The translations under genes were made by a program, and so were the position numbers. Positions 38,270-45,204 of a stretch of 64,000 nt of DNA are shown here, in pieces. Source of the DNA: Imperialibacter sp. EC-SDR9 (GTDB lineage Bacteria > Bacteroidota > Bacteroidia > Cytophagales > Cyclobacteriaceae); the NCBI RefSeq assembly GCF_902498805.1, contig NZ_LR701637.1, forward strand, positions 310,001-374,000, read 5' to 3'. The notes below the pieces were generated by a model. It ran no database searches. It was not told the DNA's origin and saw only the letters and a program-made list of their open reading frames with translations. The first letter of the stretch is position 1, and each line of letters opens with the position of its first letter.

Positions 38270-38400
38270 GAGGCTATTTAGAAAGTTCCTCAAAATATAC
38301 GGATGTCACATTGAGCTCGTCGAAATGCTTAAATACGTTAAATATCAAGGTTTCGACAGGCTCAACCTGACATCAGATTTGGAACTTTCTAAATAGCCTC
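38270..38400. repeat. 131-bp nested palindromic element
   Basis: The outer arms are perfect 20-bp inverted repeats (38270-38289 and 38381-38400), starting GAGGCTATTTAGAAAGTTCC. Inside lies a second imperfect inverted repeat: ATGTCACATTGAGCTCGTCG at 38303 and its partner TTTCGACAGGCTCAACCTGA at 38351. A T-run follows (38401-38405), so as RNA it would form one long hairpin and end the M1 transcript. The inner sequence resembles palindromic repeats scattered in Bacteroidota intergenic DNA (from memory), so it may be a mobile non-coding element. Confidence 0.7.
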
Positions 38401-38464
38401 TTTTTCGTATATGCCTCAAAAGAGGAAAGATTTGCTTATGAGAACTAAACCCTAACCTAAATAC

Positions 38465-39598
38465 CTACCTGATCTTCAGCTCATCTTTAAAATTCTGAAT
38501 ATAATTGCCGAGCGCTTCGTCCATCGTTTCATCAGCATCCCACTTCGTACCTAGGTACACATCGCCGGTCACCAGGTGCTTGACATAAAACTTGTACACA
38601 GGAGCATGCACCGGAATAGTCCTCAGGATGGTCTTGCCGTTACTGGTTTTCATTGTAATGTAGTCGGTCTCATTCTTGTCCACCTCATAGTTCAGCATTT
38701 CTCTGATGGTGTATCCGGTAGTGTTGAGGTTAAGCAGCACATACTGATAACCTGCATTGTACAACTTCTTGTCGTCGCCATCATACTCCACCAACTCATA
38801 CTTGAAGGGGTAATCCTGCATGGCGCCTTTCAGCACATTATTGGAGCTGGCTACTTTGGCGTTGTACTTCTGTATTTCCTTTTCTACATTGTTGTTGACA
38901 ATTCCCCCAGGCTTGTCTGCAGGGATTTCCACTTTGGTATACATGGGCACCGCCAGCTTGTCAATTTTCAGGTCACCGGCGAAAGATGGAAACCGTCGTT
39001 TTGTGACAATATCCACATCGGTAAAGAACTCCGGCTTTTCTGTAATAAGGAAGTTTTTGTTTTCCTGTTTCGATTTGTAAACTGCTTTTCCAAGGTTTTT
39101 GACCACCTTTTCGAGGTCTTTGTCCTGATCTTTCCAGGCTTGCTGCCCGTTCGACATATAGGTTTTCGTGCCGTCGTAGGGCGTGATTACTACCACTACT
39201 CTTTCACTTTCTTTGCCTGCAATTTTAAGATTTACCTTGCTCAATAGAATGAGGTTCTTGATCTGGCGGGAGTTGAGAAAGTCCGAAAAGGCTTCCGTTA
39301 CGTCTGTCCCAGCCATCACATCGTCGATATTCAGGTAGGCAACGGCATCAATACCCATTTTCCGAAACTCCTGGTGCATTTCGGTTGAAAAACCTTTCCA
39401 GTCGCCTCTTTCCGAAGTCCCCCTGCTTTTGGGTGGCACGCTTACAAATACCGCAGAGCGACCGGATAAAAGATCGGCAGGCAGGTCGTTGGTATAGTCC
39501 AGAAACCGAAAACCTGCTATATTTATTTCTTCTTCCTGTGCCTGTGCAGTAAAACCAATCAGGCAAAGGGCAAATGTGAATTTCAGCAATTGTCTCAT
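38465..39598 (-). CDS. Exported protein of unknown function
   Basis: 377 residues from the ATG at 39598, which opens a clear signal peptide (MRQLLKFTFALCLIGFTAQAQ). The longer frame to 39835 adds 79 residues without resemblance to a domain and overlaps the M28 gene start. The mature part has an early NIAGFRFLDYTNDLPADLL, a segment DVTEAFSDFLNSRQIKNLILLSKVN suggesting an alpha/beta domain, and a basic central stretch. No catalytic motif or known domain was recognised. It is transcribed alone toward the palindromic element. Confidence 0.75.
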   Translation of the reverse strand: MRQLLKFTFALCLIGFTAQAQEEEINIAGFRFLDYTNDLPADLLSGRSAVFVSVPPKSRGTSERGDWKGFSTEMHQEFRKMGIDAVAYLNIDDVMAGTDVTEAFSDFLNSRQIKNLILLSKVNLKIAGKESERVVVVITPYDGTKTYMSNGQQAWKDQDKDLEKVVKNLGKAVYKSKQENKNFLITEKPEFFTDVDIVTKRRFPSFAGDLKIDKLAVPMYTKVEIPADKPGGIVNNNVEKEIQKYNAKVASSNNVLKGAMQDYPFKYELVEYDGDDKKLYNAGYQYVLLNLNTTGYTIREMLNYEVDKNETDYITMKTSNGKTILRTIPVHAPVYKFYVKHLVTGDVYLGTKWDADETMDEALGNYIQNFKDELKIR

Positions 39599-39758
39599 GG
39601 GGATATTTAGGATTACTATCATATTCAACAGAGATAAGTTTCTATTATTGTAAGAGGAATAGCTATTTACGGAAAAAAGGGACAATAGATAAAAAGATGC
39701 CCCGGCGACCCCTTCCAGATTCCCTCCGGCTTTGTAAAACAAGATATTTTCGGAAGAA

Positions 39759-40682
39759 ATGCAAGTAAGAGCAAAAATCATAACACACAGCAAAGCGTAT
39801 ACTTTAATATGCCTGCTGCTTTTCTGTGGGCTCATGAGCCATGCTCAGGTCAGCGTTGATTCCACGAGACTGATGAATGCTTTGAAAGCTCTTTCGTCTC
39901 AGGAAATGGCCGGCCGTTTGAGTGGCACCAACGGCATTAGCAGAGCCCGCATATTTATCAAAAACAATTTTAACTATGCAGGGATTCACGAGTTGGAGAG
40001 CAGTTGGTTTATTCCATTCGATATCAAGGCAAAAAACTACCCTTCGCAAGGAGTGAATGTCGTTGGTTTTTTGAAGGGAGAAAGCGACTCGGCCGTTGTG
40101 GTTACTGCGCACTACGACCACTTGGGTGTGAAGAACAACGAGATTTATTATGGCGCTGACGACAATGCGTCGGGGGTAAGCGTGCTGCTGGAAGCCGCCT
40201 GGCTTTTTGCTGCTAAGAAGGTTATGCCGAAGTACACGATCATTTTCGCAGCGCTGGATGCGGAGGAAACCGGCTTGCTGGGAGGTTATGCCCTGGTGGA
40301 GTACTTGCAAAAGGCCAATATCCCAGTGAAGCTGAATGTGAATATGGATATGGTGAGTAAAGGCTTCAAAGGTGAGCTGTACGTATGTGGCACCTATCAC
40401 TATCCAAAGCTCAAGTCGCTGGTAGATATGGATGGCTCCAGGTATGCCAAAGTCCAGCTGAAGCTGGGCCATGACCAGCCTGGCTCAGGTCACGACGACT
40501 GGACGATGTCGTCCGACCATGGGCCGTTTCACAAGCAGAAAATCCCCTTTCTTTATTTTGGGGTAGAAGACCATAAGTACTACCATCAGCCGACGGATAC
40601 TTTTGAAACAACACCGTATAGCTTCTTCTATCATGCGGCGGAAACCATCACAGGCTTTTTAAACGAATACCTCTACCAATGA
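39759..40682 (+). CDS. Secreted M28 zinc aminopeptidase
   Basis: 307 residues with a signal peptide (about 1-30, ending SHAQ). The two-zinc site of the M28 family is complete: TAHYDHLG, GADDNASG (bridging Asp), AEETGLLG (catalytic and ligand Glu), NMDM, and a late SSDHGPFHKQKIPFLYF. It should release N-terminal amino acids outside the cytoplasm. The stop overlaps the tag start by 4 nt (ATGA), though the two functions are unrelated. Confidence 0.93.
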   Translation: MQVRAKIITHSKAYTLICLLLFCGLMSHAQVSVDSTRLMNALKALSSQEMAGRLSGTNGISRARIFIKNNFNYAGIHELESSWFIPFDIKAKNYPSQGVNVVGFLKGESDSAVVVTAHYDHLGVKNNEIYYGADDNASGVSVLLEAAWLFAAKKVMPKYTIIFAALDAEETGLLGGYALVEYLQKANIPVKLNVNMDMVSKGFKGELYVCGTYHYPKLKSLVDMDGSRYAKVQLKLGHDQPGSGHDDWTMSSDHGPFHKQKIPFLYFGVEDHKYYHQPTDTFETTPYSFFYHAAETITGFLNEYLYQ

Positions 40683-41248
40683 ACGACAACAAAAAACGCT
40701 GTGCCTGGTGCCTGGGCTTCGACGACTATGTAAAGTACCACGACGAGGAGTGGGGAGTGCCGGTGCACGACGACCGCAAGCATTTCGAATTTTTGATCCT
40801 CGAAGGAGCGCAGGCCGGGTTGAGCTGGAGCACCATTCTGAAAAAGCGGGCCGGCTACCGTGAGTCATTCGCCGATTTCGATCCTGAGATAGTGGCACAG
40901 TTTACGCCGCAGATCGTGGAAGAGCTGCTCCTTTTTCCGGGCATCATCCGCAACCGGCTCAAGATCCAAAGTGCCGTAACCAACGCACAGCAGTTTCTTA
41001 AAGTGCAGCAGGAATTCGGCAGCTTCGACAAATACATCTGGCAGTTTGTAGACAACAAGCCCATTGTGAACCAGTGGAAAGACTACAAAACAGCTCCACC
41101 GACAACCAAAGAGTCGGACGCATTGAGCAAAGACCTGAAAAAACGAGGTTTCAAGTTCGTCGGCAGCACCGTCATTTACGCCCACATGCAAGCCTGTGGC
41201 CTGGTGAACGACCATGTGGTGGATTGCTTTAGGTATGGGGAGGTGTGA
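40679..41248 (+). CDS. tag: DNA-3-methyladenine glycosylase I
   Basis: 189 residues, the usual length for Tag. It matches the family from the start: CAWCLGFDDYVKYHDEEWGVP and FLILEGAQAGLSWSTILKKR. Zinc-snap ligands are visible: Cys8, His21, and His179 and Cys183 near the C-terminus in NDHVVDCFR. It excises 3-methyladenine from alkylated DNA. It is coupled to the M28 gene by ATGA overlap and marks the left border of the accessory segment. Confidence 0.95.
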   Translation: MNDNKKRCAWCLGFDDYVKYHDEEWGVPVHDDRKHFEFLILEGAQAGLSWSTILKKRAGYRESFADFDPEIVAQFTPQIVEELLLFPGIIRNRLKIQSAVTNAQQFLKVQQEFGSFDKYIWQFVDNKPIVNQWKDYKTAPPTTKESDALSKDLKKRGFKFVGSTVIYAHMQACGLVNDHVVDCFRYGEV

Positions 41249-41258
41249 GTAAGCTGGG

Positions 41259-42224
41259 CTAGATTTTCTTTTCTATCACCTTGTAGGTTGTCAAGCGATT
41301 CATACCGAGGACGCTGAAATGCCCCAATTCAACTCCTTTTTTTAAGTCACGGCTGGCGGTGGCAGTTGAAAGTGTCTTGAAAACATTCATGTAATCTTTT
41401 CGGGTAAATGACTTAATCTTCAGAGACAGGAAATACTGGAGCCGATCAACTTGCGATTGACTCGCTCCTTTGGTTTGAAGTACGCTATCCAGCGCCAGGC
41501 TAATGACGCCAAGCATGTAGGCGATGAATGGAGTTGAATGTCCGGCCTTATCGCTATCAGAAAGGGCTTTGTAGTAGGCTACCTGATTGGCCGAAATGAG
41601 CGTTTCAAAAGGAAGAAACTGAAAGACGGGAAATTTGCTAATCAGGATCACAGTCTGCCAAAGTCTTCCCATTCTTCCGTTGCCATCCATAAACGGGTGG
41701 ATAAACTCTACCTCATAGTGAAAAACGCAACTTTTGATCAGAGGAATATCATTGTCCGTTTTGAGATACTTGAAAAGATCCTTCATCAAAAAAGCAACAT
41801 TTTCGGCCGGCGGGGCAAGGTGTTGAACTTTTGAGCCCTTCACAATGCCCACACCTTTTTTCCGATAGAAGCCAGCATCTTTCTCAAGCGACTTCATAAG
41901 TAGTTTGTGCGCAGCCAGGAACGACTTTTCGGAATCAAACCTGAAGCTCTCGATTTTATCGTAGACCTCAATGGCGTTCCGAACCTCCATAATATCTCTT
42001 TCAGGGCCAATCACCCGCTTGTTTTCAATCAGTGCCGTTATTTGATCTTCTGACAACGTATTACCTTCTATTTTCAAGGAAGAGTGAATTGTTTTGATCT
42101 GGTTTTGCTTCCGCAGGGTTGGGGACGGTTTGATCAGAAAGCTGGCGTTGACCGCACCAATTTTCTCCGACACTTCAGTAAGCAGGCGAAGAATTTCCGA
42201 ATTGATCTGATAGGGCGGCTTCAT
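41259..42224 (-). CDS. Fic family AMP-transferase with N-terminal inhibitory motif and winged helix
   Basis: 321 residues from the ATG at 42224 (MKPPYQ). A longer in-frame start at 42248 would place the first codons inside the 20-bp palindrome, so the shorter start is preferred. The Fic motif HPFMDGNGRMGR (176-187) is complete, with catalytic His176. The inhibitory motif S49xxxE53GN (SLKIEGN) lies N-terminal, marking a class II Fic that blocks its own ATP site. Residues of about 255-321 form a winged helix (FTRKDYMNVFKTLSTATASR), typical of DNA-binding Fic regulators. It modifies target proteins with AMP; targets are unknown. It lies in the accessory segment. Confidence 0.9.
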   Translation of the reverse strand: MKPPYQINSEILRLLTEVSEKIGAVNASFLIKPSPTLRKQNQIKTIHSSLKIEGNTLSEDQITALIENKRVIGPERDIMEVRNAIEVYDKIESFRFDSEKSFLAAHKLLMKSLEKDAGFYRKKGVGIVKGSKVQHLAPPAENVAFLMKDLFKYLKTDNDIPLIKSCVFHYEVEFIHPFMDGNGRMGRLWQTVILISKFPVFQFLPFETLISANQVAYYKALSDSDKAGHSTPFIAYMLGVISLALDSVLQTKGASQSQVDRLQYFLSLKIKSFTRKDYMNVFKTLSTATASRDLKKGVELGHFSVLGMNRLTTYKVIEKKI

Positions 42225-42225
42225 A

Positions 42226-42253
42226 ATGCTATCATTTGATAGCATCAAAGATA
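42226..42253 (-). promoter_or_regulatory. Fic promoter -7 box with a 20-bp palindromic operator
   Basis: ATGCTATCATTTGATAGCAT (42226-42245) has perfect 9-bp arms around TT. It abuts TATCTTTG on the minus strand (42253-42246), an exact match to the -7 consensus TAnnTTTG. The palindrome therefore covers the likely transcription start and ends one base before the Fic ATG. No good -33 TTG was found at 20 nt. The placement suggests repression by a dimer, plausibly by the winged helix of the Fic protein itself. Confidence 0.6.
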
Positions 42254-42375
42254 GGCCTTTTGAGAGGACTTGGGAATAATTGTGGTACCAAGTTAGGCTG
42301 CTGTGTTGTTATCTTTACCCACATGAGAGACTGACTTGTCGTGAGCCGCTGCCTTTTTGGTCTGGTTACTCAAGG

Positions 42376-42397
42376 AATCGTAAATCGAAATCGTCAC
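42376..42397. repeat. Upstream AATCG repeats and third ATCGTCAC site
   Basis: AATCG occurs at 42376, 42383 and 42389, the last running into ATCGTCAC (42390-42397). The same octamer forms the arms of the operator about 100 nt downstream. This may be an auxiliary binding site for the XRE/ImmA regulator. Confidence 0.35.
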
Positions 42398-42474
42398 CCA
42401 ATAAGCTAAACAATCTTTTTGCTCTCAGTGTAATGCCGAATTTTTAAGCGACGAGTTGACAATTTTATATTTGG

Positions 42475-42518
42475 GTTGCTTTTTAGGTGACGATATTGTA
42501 TTTTTGTTCAATCGTCAC
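42475..42518 (+). promoter_or_regulatory. Promoter and inverted-repeat operator of the XRE/ImmA gene
   Basis: TTG (42476-42478), 20 nt spacing, then TATTTTTG (42499-42506), an exact fit to the Bacteroidota TTG/TAnnTTTG pattern, 46 nt before the ATG at 42552. The -7 box is flanked by GTGACGAT (42487-42494) and ATCGTCAC (42511-42518), a perfect 8-bp inverted repeat. A repressor bound there would cover the promoter. A second TAnnTTTG match (TATATTTG, 42466-42473) lies just upstream. Confidence 0.65.
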
Positions 42519-42551
42519 GTAAAGACAGATTTTAACAATAAATTTGCCCCA

Positions 42552-43652
42552 ATGAACACAACTGACACTACCAATTATTTTGCTGCCAACCTTGCAATTG
42601 CTAGGAGGTATGCTGGATTGTCTTTGAGCGACTTGGCTGAAAAAATAGAGGTATCAAAGCAAACCATCAGCAAGTATGAAAATGGCGAGTTAAGCCCTAG
42701 CATGAAAAAGGTTTTTGCATTAGCCGACGCCTTAAAAATTCGCATTGAGGACTTTTTTAAAGCGCCAAGCGAGGAAAAGTTCTTTTTGAAGGGTTTTGAG
42801 ATAAAGGACGTTTCGTACGACTCTTTCAAAAGGGTCAAGTTCAGGGAGGGTAAATGCATCCCGACCGACCTCGTAGAACGAGTAAAGGAAACGGCAATGA
42901 AGGAATTCATAGGATATGAGGAGCTTGTACGTTTGTCTAACTATCAAATTAAGTTCAATAACCCAATCAAAAACGTTCCGATTAGGAGCAAGGGTGATGC
43001 CGAAGAAGCAGCACTCAAAGTGAGAAGAGCTTGGAAGTTGGGAAGCAGTGCTTTGTCAAGTGTCATTTCTGTACTAGAGAATCAGGGAGTGCGAGTAATA
43101 GAGGTACGGGAGCAGGTTGATTTTGAAGGCTTAAGCGCTTTGATAATGGACATACCAGTAATAGTGATCAATCGAGAGATCGAGGAAATTACTAGACGCA
43201 GGCTTACCACGCTTCATGAGCTTGGCCACCTAATTCTGGAGATCGATGAAGATGTAATCTCATACGACGACATAGAAAGAATATGTGACGCTTTTGCAGG
43301 CGCAATGTTGATGCCAAAAGAACTTTTGTTTTTGGAGTTAGGGACTAGCCGCACTAGAATTTCAAAAAGGGAACTCATAGCGCTTAAGGAAAAATACGGG
43401 ATATCGGTCAGGGCGATTCTAGTCAGAGCGGCATTCAACAAAATTATTGCTTGGCATGATTATCACTTAATCAAACTGGAACATGAATTTGATTCTGACT
43501 TTGGTCAGTACTTTGGCGATGAAAAGCCAAGAAGGTTTCATCAGATATTATTGAGAGCGCTTCTTGAAGGGAAAGTTACAAGAGGTAAGGCTGCTGAATT
43601 ATCTGGCTGGTCTACAGCCAAGGTTAAGGAATTTGAAGACAACTATTTTTAG
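42552..43652 (+). CDS. XRE regulator fused to ImmA/IrrE metalloprotease (antitoxin-type)
   Basis: 366 residues from the ATG at 42552; an in-frame ATG at 42456 lies upstream of the predicted promoter and is unlikely. The N-terminal helix-turn-helix is at about 10-65 (AGLSLSDLAEKIEVSKQTISKYENGELSPS). The ImmA/IrrE (M78) domain has HELGH (His222, Glu223, His226) and the downstream CDAFAGAMLMPKE. Such fusions repress operons and are inactivated by proteolysis; several act as antitoxins. The gene abuts the next one (stop 43652, start 43653). AT-rich codon use matches its neighbours and differs from the flanking chromosome. Confidence 0.9.
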   Translation: MNTTDTTNYFAANLAIARRYAGLSLSDLAEKIEVSKQTISKYENGELSPSMKKVFALADALKIRIEDFFKAPSEEKFFLKGFEIKDVSYDSFKRVKFREGKCIPTDLVERVKETAMKEFIGYEELVRLSNYQIKFNNPIKNVPIRSKGDAEEAALKVRRAWKLGSSALSSVISVLENQGVRVIEVREQVDFEGLSALIMDIPVIVINREIEEITRRRLTTLHELGHLILEIDEDVISYDDIERICDAFAGAMLMPKELLFLELGTSRTRISKRELIALKEKYGISVRAILVRAAFNKIIAWHDYHLIKLEHEFDSDFGQYFGDEKPRRFHQILLRALLEGKVTRGKAAELSGWSTAKVKEFEDNYF

Positions 43653-44093
43653 ATGAAACTAATCGCACACAACATAGAACGGTTGCTTGTTTTGTTTAAG
43701 TCTGGACTTTTTGAGGAAGGCCCAGATTTTACTTTTTCTGTTGTTGATGTGGCGTTAGAAAAGATCACTAAACAGATGGCGTTTCAAATTGAGGGATATA
43801 GCCGACGAGGATTCTTAAAGACAATTGATTCTGAGACAATAAGGTGTAAAGATGTTGAGCGACTTTTCAGGATGCACGGAAGAGGTTACCAGGTTGACGA
43901 AGTTATGGCTCTTGTCTATTGTATAAATACACAATCAATGCTCCTGACGGATGATAATGCTATGTTAAAACTGTGCAACAATGAGGCAGTTTTAACCACT
44001 AGCTATGATAAGATATTAGAATATGTTTTAGACCTGAGGCTAAAAAATGACAAACTAAACGAAATAAAAAAATCAGGCAGAAGACCCACCTGA
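43653..44093 (+). CDS. PIN-like protein, candidate toxin partner of the XRE/ImmA protein
   Basis: 146 residues, no signal peptide. The segment YQVDEVMALVYCINTQSMLLTDDNAM (about 79-104) resembles the second half of a PIN ribonuclease domain, with Asp82 and Asp100/Asp101 as candidate metal ligands; SVVDVALEKIT (Asp32) may be the first strand. I do not recognise a named family. It starts directly after the XRE/ImmA stop with no gap, which fits a two-gene toxin-antitoxin unit. XRE-ImmA proteins are known to pair with PIN-domain proteins. The C-terminus is basic (KKSGRRPT). Confidence 0.55.
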   Translation: MKLIAHNIERLLVLFKSGLFEEGPDFTFSVVDVALEKITKQMAFQIEGYSRRGFLKTIDSETIRCKDVERLFRMHGRGYQVDEVMALVYCINTQSMLLTDDNAMLKLCNNEAVLTTSYDKILEYVLDLRLKNDKLNEIKKSGRRPT

Positions 44094-44096
44094 TTT
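44070..44096 (+). terminator. Hairpin at the end of the PIN-like gene
   Basis: AAATCAGG (44070-44077) pairs with CCTGATTT (44089-44096); the 3' arm overlaps the stop codon. The T-tail is weak (GGATAATTTT), so it may act as a partial terminator. Confidence 0.5.
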
Positions 44097-44302
44097 GGAT
44101 AATTTTCAGAATTCAAGGATTGATGGATCCAAGAGGTTCTTTTTTAACGCAATTCAAAAGTACCATATTCTGAAATAATATCCAAAGTGGGTTAACCTTC
44201 CTGGTTTCTGTAACCAAAAACACTTTGCTCCATCTATTTAACTGATTTATAGCTACCGATTATCTCCTTAAACCTTAAAATGTACCCAAGGAGTAGGACT
44301 AG

Positions 44303-44331
44303 TTCGAGCTGGCGAAGCGCTAAGCCTGACA
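44303..44331. repeat. Degenerate copy related to the 38.3-kb palindromic element
   Basis: TTCGAGCTGGCG at 44303, ending in CCTGACAG at 44325, resembles the inner arm TTCGACAGGCTCAACCTGAC at 38352. It lies 35 nt before the ubiquitin-like gene. The similarity is partial and may be chance. Confidence 0.3.
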
Positions 44332-44365
44332 GGGTATTCTTGACTAAATAGTTAAATAGAAACTT

Positions 44366-44854
44366 ATGAAATCAATTATGAAAGAGGAGAAAACCTCTGC
44401 AAAAAAAACATACAAAGTCGATGTGGATGGGAAGAAGATTGACTTCATCGAACCTGTCGTAAAGGGGCGTGACATATTGGTAAAGGCTGGTAAGACGCCA
44501 CCCGAATGTCACAGTTTATATCAGAAGCTTAAAGGCTGTGATTTTGAAAAAATCAGCCTCGATGAAAGGGTAGATCTCTCGAACCCCGGAATAGAACGCT
44601 TCACTGTAAAACCTCCTGATGTGTTTTTTTACACTTTGGATGAGGAACCGGAGACGACAGGTGAAAAGGCCCTATCGGCAAATCAAATTCTTGAAGATGG
44701 TGGTATTATGCCTGTAAAGGATTACTACCTGATAGAGATTGATAGTGCCGGCCAAGAGATATCTCATAAAGATACTCCTGACGAGCCGATCCAAATGAAG
44801 TGTCCAGGATCTAAATTTGTGTCGGTATTCAAAGGTGAAACCCCAGTTTCTTGA
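44366..44854 (+). CDS. Two-domain ubiquitin-like protein (multiubiquitin family)
   Basis: 162 residues; codon 5 is an alternative ATG. Two beta-grasp (ubiquitin-like) domains can be read. The first, about 14-83, contains YKVDVDGKKIDFIEPVVKGR, a helix with AGKTPPE and a closing GIERFTVKP. The second, about 86-157, contains LSANQILEDGGIMP, DYYLIEIDSAGQEI and FVSVFKG. The C-terminus is KGETPVS, so Gly157 is followed by five residues and is not terminal. This is the predicted modifier of the system. The next gene starts 4 nt before its stop (ATGA-type overlap), so translation is coupled to the E2-like gene. Confidence 0.85.
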   Translation: MKSIMKEEKTSAKKTYKVDVDGKKIDFIEPVVKGRDILVKAGKTPPECHSLYQKLKGCDFEKISLDERVDLSNPGIERFTVKPPDVFFYTLDEEPETTGEKALSANQILEDGGIMPVKDYYLIEIDSAGQEISHKDTPDEPIQMKCPGSKFVSVFKGETPVS

Positions 44855-45204
44855 TTATGGCACGAGTTGACTTTGTAAATCAGTTGAAAGCTCTTGGGTA
44901 TCATACCCAGGAGTTTTCTAATAATGTGGTCGCTGTCGAATATGTTGTTCCAATTGGGAAGAACAAAGGGAAAGTGGCCTTGCTTGGGTTTCCGGTTGGT
45001 GACGATTTTCCAATGAATTGTCCGGCGGGATTGCATTTTAATTCTTCAGATTTAGGATGGAAAGAGCCAATACAGAATGTTTCTGACAGCCCGCTTGGAA
45101 GCCCTTGGAGATATTGGAGCAGGAGGTTCCCTGATTGGAATAAGACGGATCGGTCGGTTAAGGCCTTCATGGCCCACGTTCGAAACATTTTAACCAGAAT
45201 TTGA
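44851..45204 (+). CDS. E2-like ubiquitin-conjugating protein (prokaryotic E2 family E type)
   Basis: 117 residues; an ATG at codon 3 gives a similar product. The pattern VALLGFPVGDDFPMNCPAGLHF, then SPWRYWSRRFPDW, matches the prokaryotic E2 family E, which is found beside multiubiquitin proteins and ThiF/E1 enzymes. The only cysteine is Cys57, in the FPMNCPAGLH loop, so it is the sole candidate for a thioester site; whether that position is catalytic cannot be told from sequence alone. The gene overlaps both neighbours by 4 nt. Confidence 0.82.
   Translation: MIMARVDFVNQLKALGYHTQEFSNNVVAVEYVVPIGKNKGKVALLGFPVGDDFPMNCPAGLHFNSSDLGWKEPIQNVSDSPLGSPWRYWSRRFPDWNKTDRSVKAFMAHVRNILTRI

Noticed and set aside
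38270-38400. The palindromic element as a CRISPR repeat or a simple terminator only
   Set aside because: There is a single inverted structure with no repeated spacers; a terminator role is possible but does not explain the second inner inverted repeat.
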